A stretch of 33,666 nucleotides of DNA from Zoogloea sp. GTDB lineage: Bacteria; Pseudomonadota; Gammaproteobacteria; Burkholderiales; Rhodocyclaceae. Every line of letters begins with the position of its first letter. Position 1 is the stretch's first letter. The stretch is taken from the NCBI GenBank assembly GCA_017309145.1, contig JAFLDU010000016.1, forward strand, positions 1-33,666. The letters are read 5' to 3'. The translations under genes were made by a program, and so were the position numbers. Positions 20,001-25,448 of this stretch are shown in pieces. The notes under the pieces were generated by a model, which had not been told where the DNA came from, searched no databases, and saw nothing but the letters and a program-made list of their open reading frames with translations.

Positions 20001-22235
20001 AACGCCCAGGACTTTGGCGGGGTGTACCAGAGCGGCGCGGTGGCCTTCGGTGTCGGTGAAACCACCAAGACCATTACCATCACCGTGGCCGGCGACAACA
20101 CGGGTGAAACCGCCGAGGGCTTCTCGGTGGTGCTCAGTGACGCCGCCGGCGCCACTATCCTCGAAGACACGGCCAGCACCCTGATCGGCAACGACGACAC
20201 CGGCCTGACCCTCACAGCGATCAACGGCGCGGAGAAGTATGAAGGCGACACGGGCACGACCTTCTTCACCTACCGGCTCGAACGCCTCGGCAACGACACG
20301 GATACCGTCACCGTGAACTGGCATGTGGAAGGCGTCGGCAGCTACCCGGTCACCGCCAGCGACTTCATCGGCAACGTGCTCCCCAGTGGCAGCATCACCC
20401 TGAGTCCTGGCCAGACGATCTACGACATCCAGATCCCGGTGGCCGGCGACAACGTGCTGGGCCCCGACCAGAACTTCCGGGTCGTGCTCACCAACGCCGT
20501 CGGCATCGACCTGATCAATGACCAAGCTGCGGGCGTTGTCCTGAATGATGACAGCCAGTTCAGCGTCACCGCCATCGACACCAGCCTTGAAGAAGGCAAC
20601 AGTGGCGGCACCACTGCCTACCGCTTCACTGTCACCCGTGCCGGTGCCGACGAGCTGGCCGCCGACATCAACTATCAGGTGACCGGCAGCGGCTCGGCTC
20701 CCGCCAATGCGGCTGACTTCCTGAACGGTGTGCTGCCCCAGGGCACCCTGCACTTCCTCGCCGGCGAGACCAGCAAGGAACTCGTCATCCAGGTTGCCGC
20801 CGATACCATCGGTGAATCCGACGAACAGTTCTCGGTGCAGCTCTCCAGTGCCGGCGACGGGGTCACCGTCAATCCGCTGCAGTCCAGTGCCACCGCCACC
20901 ATCATCGGCGACGACATGGCCATCACCGTGCTGGCCCTGGACGTGGATCGGGCCGAAGGCGCCGACGGCGCCACCACCCCCTTCACTTTCCGGGTGTTGC
21001 GTGCGGGCCCGGGGAATGAGGCCGTCACGGTCAACTACAGCATCGCCGGCAGCGCAACGGCGGATGACTTCCTGACCCCGCTAACCGGCACCATCACCCT
21101 CGCTGCCGGAGTCAGCGAAGGCCTGTTCACCCTGCAGGTCAAGGGCGACGCCGTCCGCGAGGGCGACGAGGCCTTCAACGTGACCTTCAGCCACCCGGCC
21201 ATCACCGGCGGCACCACGACGCTCGCCGGCAACATCCGTGACGACGACCAAGGCCTGCAGCTCACCGCACCGGCCAGCATCGTCGAAGGTGACTCGGGCA
21301 GCACCAGCGCCACCTTCCAGCTCACCCGCGGCGATACCAGCACCACCGAAACCTTCTACTGGAAGATCCTCGGCGGCGCGGTGCATAGCGTGGATGCCAG
21401 CGACTTCGCGGGCAGCCTCTTCCCCACCGGCAGCGTCACCTTCAACGCCGGCCAGAGCAGCGCCAGCTTCAGCATCAACGTCGCTGGCGACACCCTGGTG
21501 GAAGGCAACGAATCCCTGCTCGCCGTGGTCACCTCCAGCGCCGTCAGCCCGGTTGCTCTGGCCTCGACCACCGCCCAGATCACCAACAACGATGTGGCCG
21601 GGGCAGGCAATGACATCCTCTCAGGCACCTCCAGCGAGGACAGCCTGCAAGGCCTGGGCGGCAACGACACGCTGTACGGCTACGCCGGTGCAGATCAGCT
21701 CCAGGGCGGCGACGGCGATGACGTACTGATCGGCGGCGCCGGCGCGGACACCCTCAACGGGGGAGCGGGTGCCGACCGCTTCCACTTCGAGCGTCCGACC
21801 GACGGTATGGATGTGATCAGCGACTTCGTCGCCGGCACCGACCACCTGAGCTTCGACCCGGGTAACTTCGGCGGGCTGAACAGCCTCACTTCGGTGTCCC
21901 AGTCCTTTGCCACCGACGCGCTGACCACGCTGGCGGCCCTGGCCAACCAGGCAGACGCCAGCGTGTATCGGGTCAGCTTCGCAGCGGGGAACTTCCAGTT
22001 CGGTACCGGCGGCAGCGGCCAGCTCGACGAGTTGGAGGCGGCCATCACCGGTGGCAACCACACCGGCTCAGCCTTTTTCCTGATCTCCAACGGTGATGTC
22101 ACCCGCCTGTACTATGATGCCGACACCAACGCCGGCACCGATGGCAGCGGGCTCGTCGCCCTGGTGGAACTGGCCAATCAGCCCCAGGCAGACACCCTGC
22201 CCACCGACGTGATCGCGCCGCATCCGGTCGTCTGA
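5052..22235 (+). CDS. Giant RTX / Calx-beta repeat surface protein secreted by type I system
   Basis: A single uninterrupted 5727-residue reading frame. Order: (1) a small, probably helical N-terminal domain (about 1-70), unrecognised; (2) a Gly/Ser/Pro/Thr-rich low-complexity linker (about 71-276); (3) about 43 tandem Calx-beta-type repeats (277-5516), each with a variant of V-x-EG-x-x-G near its start, FTVTR, DFxGxLPSGTxSFA, GE(T/S)SKTIT and an acidic NDD end; (4) seven RTX nonapeptides (5517-5579); (5) a C-terminal type I secretion signal region (about 5580-5727). There is no Sec signal peptide, as expected for type I export. In such proteins Ca2+ stiffens the repeats outside the cell, giving a long fibre used for surface attachment or aggregation; an adhesin role here is inferred. 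The ATG at 5052 has AGGAG (5038-5042) nine bases upstream. It lies between its channel gene and its ABC/HlyD genes. Confidence 0.93.
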   Translation: MAEQTNIQIDTLARAIQIVTDFLAGRPQQGVASLEQAIARAEAALIRAGLSPAAAKDMSQQILLSTGGRDGGSPANPFEIARGLLGDRQSSFLQNGDGGRVPGSQPGDGFGGQGNPFNPGQGHSGPQGSQPGTQFSPPAPLDSTYRPEITGLTGDGSGTSSTASVPERTQLTGDATGSGMPRPGTPTELSVLTLDGMNPGLLGGSSSGTGSGLANQGTGGVTGGGLGVFSTFSAGAGSGTGSSLFSGIGGAPAPAPTGTPGSNEAPPPATIAESHASISAAQTQVVEGDTGSAGVLVFVVTRDNPFTAASAQWTLNGIDAAQLADGALTGTVSFAAGQTEARISIPLAGNRIIEAGRTVTLQLQAPSEGLLIDQPVASAQVVDDDGTVSISAGQGSVIEGHSGTQVLSFTVVRSTGTGASTVDWALSGMDAADLVGTLPGGTLQFADGETTKLIEITLSGDRTIETDEVLSVILSNPGANLTLGTDRASTTVINDDGTFSITANQASVSEGDQGGSQVLTYTVTRTNAVAADQVSWSTSGLDASDFGGAVPSGTLDFAPGETSKTITVTLAGDRTVEPDETLTVSLSGGGVAQASASTQIINDDGSVSISANQASVVEGFTGDSQTLTYTVTRTQSGFASSVDWTVSGVDAADFGGTLPSGTVVFAPGETSKTITLTLTGDGTPESNEQLTVNLSNPGPNLFIDTASASTTILNDDATVNISAVTTSIAEGGEADTRTLTFNVVRDIGLNASSVEWAVSGLDAAAFGGSLPSGTVNFGVGETSKSITVSFTGDHVIDVDKNLTVTLSNPGQSLGIGVGSASTTVLNDDATVSIAAVAVEVPEGDEGSTQLLSFTLTRDNGLAASTVDWVASGLDIADVGGPLPSGTVSFAEGELTKTITVPIVGDRSIEPDETLTVTLSNPGANLHLGTTTASTVVLDDDSLVSISANAVQVLEGDTGTQTQVSFTISRADGSAASSVDWSVSGLPAADFGGTLPAGTVHFAVGETSRVITVAFAGDRIVEPDAVLTAILSNPQGNLRLGDAEASTNIINDDVGFSLTGDTLNVVEGANGTQVAVTFHVTRSETFGQEADISWRFVRVGVRAADANDFMGGQDGLGSNDGLPSGSIHFGANEISRTVTVYVKGDALQEYDETFGIVLVNPPAGMQIINGEAYGNIYTDETQYSVSAVTPSTLEGNGTGGRQAFTVTRAGDLSQAGEIGYTLSGYGESPTTPDDFAVGQALSGTVSFASGESSKIVYVDLSGDSTLEGYETFAFTLNPLNANTQIDVGTALAVIDPDDQAISIVARDAVRKEGSAVAQPQQFAITRVGDLSGSATVTWQVNGSGANPTDAADFGGTLPSGSVTFAPGQSEIVISITPTPDSHLETREDFTVSISSSTPGAMVLQGSATGIVLNDDSGFVLDGTALTTNEGNSNAPRQASFTVTRSGDLTVVASVDWALEFAAIDGVDSNDFLPGTVFSGTLSFGRGVNSLVVNLPLTPDHAVEASEGFTVRLSNPSAGSEITVGQSAGLVRNDDVVLTLLPSAAINEGSGGLTELRYTVQRTGDLDGSDTITYSVAGSSANPVDAADFVGGVLPVGSITFAPGESSRDIVLQIASDSDLESDEGLTITLGSPEPGATVANGTATGTLVNDDHQFHIAVQSGTASEGVNGAVTSFTYVVTRSGDLTRTGQVAWSVAGSGPHAADAADFVGGALPSGVLDFAANEASKTITIQVAGDYSDERDEGFTVSLSSPATGSTIGTASATGTIVNDDTGLAISATTTALVEGDSGTQAHTFTVTRTGVTTGTTTVAWALTGSGGQPVDAADFGGTLPSGSLSFAPGVLTQTITVYSSGDTSVESTEGFTITLSGADGNTEIVTPSATDSVVADDIGISISAGATSVLEGSAGQSRVLQFTVTRTGDTASPVVIDWAASGMDASDFGVGTPLSGTLSFAANETSKVISLTQTGDDLNESNETLLITLTNPAGNPAHDRTYITTATASTEVTNDDSTFGITADAASQNERNIGDGASTAFTFTVTRGGDLSLAQDIDWLLQLPGGAGSASIGDFITGQDLLGNNGGLPSGTVSFAAGASTATVTVQVKTDDQVEVDEAFNIVLQPAGANTALTGTTASATITNDDTGFSIIATDADKAEGQSGNTTYTFTVTRAGAVSQAATVDWSVTGSGASAADATDFSGSLPAGTLSFAANETTQTISITVASDLDVEFDEGFTVTISNAKLSDNTPQNIVDATATGRIVNDDQRFSVSAANAAITEGNSGTTQVAYTITRSGDLSVAATVDYAVTGSNGANTADVAGGVLPTGTLSFGVGVSELAVTFNVSGDTVAEANNETFTLTLSNPSANTTLGTSTASTVINNDDTNFVLSAPANIAEGGSGTTPVVFTVTRNGDTSGSGSVTWALSASAGLTTADFVGNQDALGTNSGLPSGTVSFAAGETSKTITLNVQGDLTLESDETLQVVLGTPVNGTIQPGDGSKSTTLLTDDDNFSISTATTTRAEGNTDSTVTYTVTRSGSLDGARDLTWTITGTNGFATGTDLAAGQAATGTVSFADAQTSATIVVNIKGDSTVESDETMTVTLSNAPANSNIVTAAASTVLTNDDASLTITPLLADKNEGNSAYVDFTFTVTRSGNASQTSTVNWAVDAAIANAVNGTDFYSSQPAGVFKDGNGIPYGSLSFASGETSKTITLRIAGDSTLEVDETLRVNLSNPSAGTEIQGGTADGYVRNDDAEFNITAGTASVVEGDNGFTGTAMTYTVTRTGYLTQTNTVNWAVGHGTTNSGDFTNGSNANINPSGTLTFNSGVTTQTITVYAYGDTDVGSIENNETFNINLSGANAGSSIGATGSYTSTIQNDDTQITASIDDMRVAETVAGQSSTFTVTFTRSGDLNKASSLNWAVQGTTIHDMEENNTADSANASDFGGSLPSGTVSFASGETSKTVTITVSGDDVVENDEWFQIALSGGTGVDQVTTVHNDPRINGGNAFYSYTLGSWVADNAQLSNTNSGYLFGEIERDEALFDLGNNANTGETGSFNYVSSKLEGDTLADGGPSDDYIEHVFAVRRTIATSGTAWVEWKLSNGISGYVPTDINDFKPGQDALGTNGGFASGRLNFADGQEWGYIKVYTTRDNVGEYDEAFRVYLTTTSGGSSFDSNPDGAGYNNNYLVLSNDDTRFDASANDVTEGNVVTFTVTRQGDTRGTDTVDWSLTLPGSETTNEGNTNTSTWYQLDPSDISGVTTSNGTATFNAGTWTGTLTFENGETTKTISVQTLDDAWTESWRENLSIVLSNANNVDAGEANHDLETAATGYVDTAYIYDNDADPLISVTASATTIFEGTGANNSADGNTVTFTITRTDQAGLDGALNYPSTVGWYLSGSAINWGGAANELVKTYGGANRAYEYAASTTYGNVVFNAGETQKQVTVTFYGDNYVESETPITFNVVSASAGESWLYDVYGAGTQNGYGPANVDNTAASVTVNVRNDDIRLFVGGWDANGGDTNGYYTNVQTNAYEGNPLTFTVNRAGRLDSDIVVNYTLVNGSTAAGDFQSTSGSFTLAAQATAYGTYNYSISLADILTDDSTVEANETFTLRLSAPGDVAGSYVRFQSYYPDYNNAYGTLANTLDVRGTIYDDDTTYTLTPTATSLVETDQGANQTFSFDVTRSAVGYTGAATLRWRVEAVGANPTNAADFTSTDTLGTGGGLPSGTVSFANGVLTANFSVLVKGDLIAETNETFRVVIYEDVLTSASPAITNTQNLASSTLTVLTDDTGISIADSSIVESDANQTMNFTVTRSGDLSGASSMTWTLFNGTAAAGDFSGATTGTVSFAAGESSKTISITVVGDTDPEANETFSIQLGSLSGIDEAIDISAAGVITNDDSAFAITGGAGASTAENTAQTFTITRTHDTNQSQTITWSVLTGGANGTVDAADFGGSLPSGSVTFAPGEMSKTITITPTSDTTPETDETYTVQIALGAGTTGDSITTATATGTIENDDAVFHIAADQATIQEGHSGTTNLTFTVTRGGDTSGAGSVDWKLSSASANAADFATGDTLGTNGGLPSGTVSFANGQSSQTITIQVVGDLDVEGDESVTLTLSNASGGQIQTATAVTDILNDDATIAISALSAAKAEGNSGTTAYTFTVTRSGYLGEAETVDFAITGTGINPADGADFGGSLPSGTLTLPAGQSSVTLTVLVSGDLAGEPDEDFTVTLSNPSSGVTITTAAANGTIQADDVVFDVTAPATALEGNTGTTTYFDFVVTRSGNLSASQTLDWSVAGIGADPTSAADFDATSGSITFAANETSKTIRVPVKGDYSGEANESFRLSLTGPNGVVFTHSTADATITDDEASLRISGTTATRVEGHDGTTTDLTFTVTRSGNLNLAATVDWTATAGTADAADFLGGVLPSGSLAFASGELSKTITVTVQGDVEVEGNESFTIDLSNASTGADIIIGSATGTITSDDVDWTVTGFTIPSVEGDGASHNFVFRVTRTGGNAATTLDWSVAGSGTHAADANDFLGGFLPNGTLSFGQGVMSQDIVVQVAGDSVLENDEGFTVTLSAPTDSLVHSFTSQSANATLVNDDDVMSIAALAADGAEGSGAPGTLSFTVTRTGSTAGNSSVGWRIVHGDTVAGDFVATSGTVTFVDGQDSAVLNIAIAGDRNVELDEGFSVELYNPGTGSTVDTGASTAAGIIRNDDVDLALSAAVGSAVEGDTGNPGQLSFTVTRSGDLSVSTSVNWNVVAGSAVAADFPGGVLPSGSVTFAPGETTQTILVNVVGDGLDEGNQDFTVQLSGQSAHADITSNNVIGTIIDDDDTLTVSAVSASQLEGNSGTTAFTFRIDRSGTSTGAASVDWNAAGSGLRPVGDGEFVAQTGTVSFADGETSKEFTVYVNADTLGEYDETFSVSLSNPSYGSTAAATTAAGTVINDDAVLLIAADHASTPEGDTGEETPFTFTVTRSGDTTVTSSVLWQVIPSGTHPANAQDFGGVYQSGAVAFGVGETTKTITITVAGDNTGETAEGFSVVLSDAAGATILEDTASTLIGNDDTGLTLTAINGAEKYEGDTGTTFFTYRLERLGNDTDTVTVNWHVEGVGSYPVTASDFIGNVLPSGSITLSPGQTIYDIQIPVAGDNVLGPDQNFRVVLTNAVGIDLINDQAAGVVLNDDSQFSVTAIDTSLEEGNSGGTTAYRFTVTRAGADELAADINYQVTGSGSAPANAADFLNGVLPQGTLHFLAGETSKELVIQVAADTIGESDEQFSVQLSSAGDGVTVNPLQSSATATIIGDDMAITVLALDVDRAEGADGATTPFTFRVLRAGPGNEAVTVNYSIAGSATADDFLTPLTGTITLAAGVSEGLFTLQVKGDAVREGDEAFNVTFSHPAITGGTTTLAGNIRDDDQGLQLTAPASIVEGDSGSTSATFQLTRGDTSTTETFYWKILGGAVHSVDASDFAGSLFPTGSVTFNAGQSSASFSINVAGDTLVEGNESLLAVVTSSAVSPVALASTTAQITNNDVAGAGNDILSGTSSEDSLQGLGGNDTLYGYAGADQLQGGDGDDVLIGGAGADTLNGGAGADRFHFERPTDGMDVISDFVAGTDHLSFDPGNFGGLNSLTSVSQSFATDALTTLAALANQADASVYRVSFAAGNFQFGTGGSGQLDELEAAITGGNHTGSAFFLISNGDVTRLYYDADTNAGTDGSGLVALVELANQPQADTLPTDVIAPHPVV
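5880..21599 (+). repeat. Tandem array of about 43 Calx-beta-type repeats
   Basis: The repeats were counted by hand from successive V-x-EG starts and NDD-type ends. The span is 5240 residues, so the average unit is about 122 residues. Typical early units (2-7) are about 108-113 residues, and mid-array units are longer. Units 1-7 share a GLDAADFGGTLPSGT form. Most later units have RSGDL plus GSGxxPxDAADF. Units about 22-28 (roughly 13.3-16.4 kb) are much more divergent and rich in Tyr, Asn and Trp. The DNA is itself highly repetitive (for example GGCACCGTCAGCTTCGCC recurs), which makes it prone to recombination and to assembly collapse. Confidence 0.9.
21600..21788 (+). repeat. RTX nonapeptide block
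   Basis: Seven consecutive nine-residue units run from GAGNDILSG through LGGNDTLYG, GDGDDVLIG and GAGADTLNG to GAGADRFHF. They follow the Ca2+-binding GGxGxDxLx pattern (beta-roll); the second unit, TSSEDSLQG, is degenerate. The block precedes the C-terminal region containing DVISDFVAGTDHLSFD, a sequence typical of the segment after RTX repeats in type I secreted proteins. Confidence 0.93.
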
Positions 22236-22260
22236 CCCCGGCAGCCCTCAGGCCCGCCCG

Positions 22261-22287
22261 CCCCGGTTCCCCGCAAGGGGGCCGGGG
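22261..22287 (+). terminator. Strong GC hairpin between adhesin and ABC genes
   Basis: CCCCGGTTCCCC and GGGGGCCGGGG face each other across a GCAA tetraloop, 26 bases after the adhesin stop. Only CTTTG follows, not a long T-run. It may partly terminate transcription or protect the 3' end of the 17-kb adhesin message, so that the exporter genes are made in smaller amount. No other promoter for the exporter genes is evident. Confidence 0.5.
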
Positions 22288-22318
22288 CTTTGCCCAATGA
22301 AACCAGCCCGCTGATCCA

Positions 22319-24016
22319 ATGAATGAATTCTGGCGACGACTCGCCCTCCACCCCCGGCTCCGGATGGAGCTGTTCCTCTCCTCCCTGCTGATCAACCTCC
22401 TCGGTCTGGCCGGCTCTCTCTACAGCATCCAGGTCCTCAACCGCTATCTGGCCCTGGGCATCGACACCACCCTGCTGACCCTCACCGTCGGCGCCATCAT
22501 CGCGGTGGTCTTCGAGCTGGCCCTGCGCTCGGCGCGCCTGCGCATCGCCCAGTGGCTGTGCGCCCGGGCCGACGCGGCCCTGGGCGAAACTGTCTTCGAG
22601 AGCAGCGTGCGCGGCCAGTACGCCCTGCTCGAACAGTTGCCGGTGGCCGCCCGGCGGGAGATCCTGTCCGGCCTCGCCACCACCCAGCAGAGCTTCGGCG
22701 CCGGCAACCTGATCACCCTGCTCGACGCCCCCTTCGCCTTTGTCTTCCTGTTCGTGCTGGCCCTGCTCAATCCCATCCTGGCCCTGACCGCCATCCTGGT
22801 GATGAGCGGCGTCATCCTGGTCTCCCTGCTGGCCCAGCGCCGTCTTCGCGAGCCCATGGAAGCCCAGAGCCGCAGCGCCATCCAGCTCGCCGGCCACCAA
22901 CAGACCCTCACCTCGGGCACCGAGCTGGTACGAGCCTTTCAGGCCGCGGACACCTTGCGCGAGCGCTGGAACCAGTGCACCAACGAGCTCACCGGCCTGC
23001 GTGCCAACCTCGGCACCCTGCAGAACACCATCCAGAACGCCAGCTACGCCGGCGGCGTGCTGCTGGGCATGCTGGTGATGGCCATGGGCGCGCGGGAGGT
23101 CCTGGCTGGGCGACTCGACGTTGGCAGCCTGATCGGGGCCAACATCCTGGCGGGCCGCGCTCTCGCTGCCCTGACCCGGGCCCTCGGCCTCGGCGAGGCC
23201 ATCGGTCGCGGGCAACGCGCCCTCGAACTGATCCGCCAGCTCAACGCCATCCCGCAGGAACGCAGCGACGGCATGACGCTGGGCCAGTACGGCGGCAGCC
23301 TGCGCTTCGAAGATGCGGCCTTCGCCTACCCCAAGCAGCCGACCCCCATCTTCGAGCACTTCGATTTCGACCTGCCAGCCGGCGGGGTGGTGGCCGTGAT
23401 CGGCGCCAATGGCACTGGCAAGACCACCCTCGCCCGCCTGCTGGTGGGGCTGCTGGAGCCGACCCGTGGCCGCCTGCTGGCCGACAACATGGACCTGCGA
23501 CAGGCCGACCCCGGCTGGTGGCGTCGCCAGGTGGCCTACCTGCCCCAGGAGCCCCTGTTCTTCGATGGCACCCTGCGCGAGAACCTGACGGTGATGGCCC
23601 CCCAAACCCCCGATGACGAGATCCTGGCCCTGTGCCGCGAGCTGGGTGTGGGCCCCTTTGTCGAGGGTAGCGCCGATGGCCTCAACCTCATCCTACGCAA
23701 CGGTGGCAACAGCATCCCCCTGGGCATCCGCCGCCGCCTCGCGCTGGCCCGGGCCCTTCTCGGCAAAGGCCGCGTGGTGGTGCTGGACGACCCGACGGAG
23801 GGCGTCGATGCCGACGGCTGCAAGGCCATCGCCGGCATCCTCAACCGCTTGGTCAAATCAGGGCACAGCCTGGTGGTGATGAGCAACGAAGCCTTCATCA
23901 TCTCCGCCGCCCAGGCCGTCATCGACCTCAACCAGAAGCCCCAGCCCCGCGTTGTCCGGGCGCCGGCAACACCCGCAACGCCCGCCGTGACTGCCGGAGG
24001 CAGCGCCCATGACTGA
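22319..24016 (+). CDS. Type I secretion ABC exporter (permease-ATPase) with altered ATPase motifs
   Basis: A 565-residue fused exporter: transmembrane domain (about 1-300) and nucleotide-binding domain (about 325-545). The length fits the PrtD-like group without an N-terminal C39 domain. Walker A is intact (GANGTGKTT, from G362), and a Q-loop-like YLPQEP is present. Three motifs are unusual: the LSGGQ signature is replaced by IPLGI (466-470) before RRRLALARAL; the residue after Walker B D490 is D491, not Glu; and the H-loop His is Asn (N523 in VVMSNEAF). These changes usually weaken ATP hydrolysis. The start ATG has no clear Shine-Dalgarno, and the stop overlaps the next gene by 8 bases. It should form the inner-membrane motor exporting the adjacent giant protein. 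Confidence 0.9.
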   Translation: MNEFWRRLALHPRLRMELFLSSLLINLLGLAGSLYSIQVLNRYLALGIDTTLLTLTVGAIIAVVFELALRSARLRIAQWLCARADAALGETVFESSVRGQYALLEQLPVAARREILSGLATTQQSFGAGNLITLLDAPFAFVFLFVLALLNPILALTAILVMSGVILVSLLAQRRLREPMEAQSRSAIQLAGHQQTLTSGTELVRAFQAADTLRERWNQCTNELTGLRANLGTLQNTIQNASYAGGVLLGMLVMAMGAREVLAGRLDVGSLIGANILAGRALAALTRALGLGEAIGRGQRALELIRQLNAIPQERSDGMTLGQYGGSLRFEDAAFAYPKQPTPIFEHFDFDLPAGGVVAVIGANGTGKTTLARLLVGLLEPTRGRLLADNMDLRQADPGWWRRQVAYLPQEPLFFDGTLRENLTVMAPQTPDDEILALCRELGVGPFVEGSADGLNLILRNGGNSIPLGIRRRLALARALLGKGRVVVLDDPTEGVDADGCKAIAGILNRLVKSGHSLVVMSNEAFIISAAQAVIDLNQKPQPRVVRAPATPATPAVTAGGSAHD

Positions 24017-25430
24017 TTCCACCGTGCATCCCGATGCCCTGCCGCCCACCACCAGCCGCCTGGGCCGCCTGCTCGAACGCATCCTCACTGCCTTCGAGGG
24101 CCACCCCCTGCTGTCGCGCCTGACCAGGCTGATCCTGCCGCCCCTCGAGGACCAAGACCAACCCACCGATGCCCTGCTCCGCAGCCGCCTGACCATCCGC
24201 CTGCTGGCGCTGCTGCTCGGTACCCTGCTGCTGTGGTCCTTCCTGTTCCCCCTCGACATCGCCAGTCACTCCACCGGGGAGGTCACCACCGCCGGCCAGA
24301 CCAAGCTGATCCAGCACCTGGAGGGTGGCATCGTGCGCCGCATCCTGGTACGTGAAGGCCAGAGCGTGGCGGCCGGTGAAGCCCTGGCCGAAGTGGAGCG
24401 GACCTCTGCCGAATCAGAGATGCGCGAACTCGAAGCTCAGATCGGCGGCCTGCAGATCAAGGCCCTGCGCCTGGAGGCACAGCTCGCCCACAAGTCCGAC
24501 TTCAAGGTGCCGGCAGACCTGGCCAAGCGCTTCCCGGATCAGGTGGACACTGCCCGTGCCCTGCTGCTGGCCCAGAAGTCCCGGGTTGGCAGCAGCTATG
24601 AAGCCCAGTCCCAGAAGATCAGCCAGCGCAGTGCCGAACAAGCCGAGCTGCAGGCCCGCCGCGCCCACACCGAGGGCAAGCTGCGCCTCCTCGTCCAGCA
24701 AATCGAGATCAGCCAGAAACTCCTCGCCGAGGGCCTGGCCAACCGCTATGAGCACCTCAATCTGTTGAAGGAAGAAGAGCTGGCCCGGGGCACCCTCAAG
24801 GAGATCGACGCCTCCCTGCGCAGGGTGGCCGCCGCCCAGAAACAGGAGGACGCCTCGCTACGCTCCCTCGACTCGGGAGACAGCGAGCAGTTCCAGAAGG
24901 ACCTGGCTGACACCCGCAAGCAGATCGCCGAAGCCCAGGAGCGCATGCGCAAGTTCTCGGACACCCAGGAGCGCCTGGTGGTCCGCTCGCCCATCGACGG
25001 GGTGGTGATGACCCTGCACGTGGTCACCGAAGGTGGCGTGATCCAGCCTGGCGGCACCCTGATGAGCCTGGTCCCCGCCAACGAGCCCCTGCTCATCGAG
25101 GCCAAGCTGCCGATTGGCGACATTGGCATGGTGCGCGTCGGCCAGGAAGCCCGGATCCAGCTGGTTTCCTCGGTGGCCCGGGGCTTCCAGCCGATGCATG
25201 GCAAGGTGGTGCATATCAGCCCGGACTCGGTGATGGACGAGCAGAAGGTGCCCCATTACCGGGTGCGCATCGCTCCCGACAGCACCGCATTCATCCATCG
25301 CGGAACGCGCTACCCCCTGATGCCCGGGGTGCCGGTCAGCGTCGCCATCCTGACCGGCGAACGGAGCCTCTTCTCCTACCTGGCCGGGCCGATCACCGAC
25401 GGCCTGCACATGGCCTTCTCGGAACCCTGA
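24009..25430 (+). CDS. HlyD-family periplasmic adaptor (membrane fusion protein)
   Basis: A 473-residue protein with a cytoplasmic N-terminus (about 1-61), one membrane helix (about 62-82), and a lipoyl-like half motif (QHLEGGIVRRILVREGQSV, about 102-120). Long alpha-helical coiled coil follows (about 135-310). The second barrel-sandwich half contains VVRSPIDGVV and a C-terminal beta domain holds KVVHISPDSV and VPHYRVRI. Family knowledge: it bridges the inner-membrane ABC exporter and the TolC-type channel. The ATG overlaps the ABC gene stop by 8 bases, so the two are co-translated. Confidence 0.95.
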   Translation: MTDSTVHPDALPPTTSRLGRLLERILTAFEGHPLLSRLTRLILPPLEDQDQPTDALLRSRLTIRLLALLLGTLLLWSFLFPLDIASHSTGEVTTAGQTKLIQHLEGGIVRRILVREGQSVAAGEALAEVERTSAESEMRELEAQIGGLQIKALRLEAQLAHKSDFKVPADLAKRFPDQVDTARALLLAQKSRVGSSYEAQSQKISQRSAEQAELQARRAHTEGKLRLLVQQIEISQKLLAEGLANRYEHLNLLKEEELARGTLKEIDASLRRVAAAQKQEDASLRSLDSGDSEQFQKDLADTRKQIAEAQERMRKFSDTQERLVVRSPIDGVVMTLHVVTEGGVIQPGGTLMSLVPANEPLLIEAKLPIGDIGMVRVGQEARIQLVSSVARGFQPMHGKVVHISPDSVMDEQKVPHYRVRIAPDSTAFIHRGTRYPLMPGVPVSVAILTGERSLFSYLAGPITDGLHMAFSEP

Positions 25431-25448
25431 ACCCGACCCTGCGCACGC

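Noticed and set aside
5880-21599. CRISPR-like or satellite DNA
   Set aside because: The repeats are in-frame protein domains of over 100 residues with variable identity, not short direct repeats with unique spacers.
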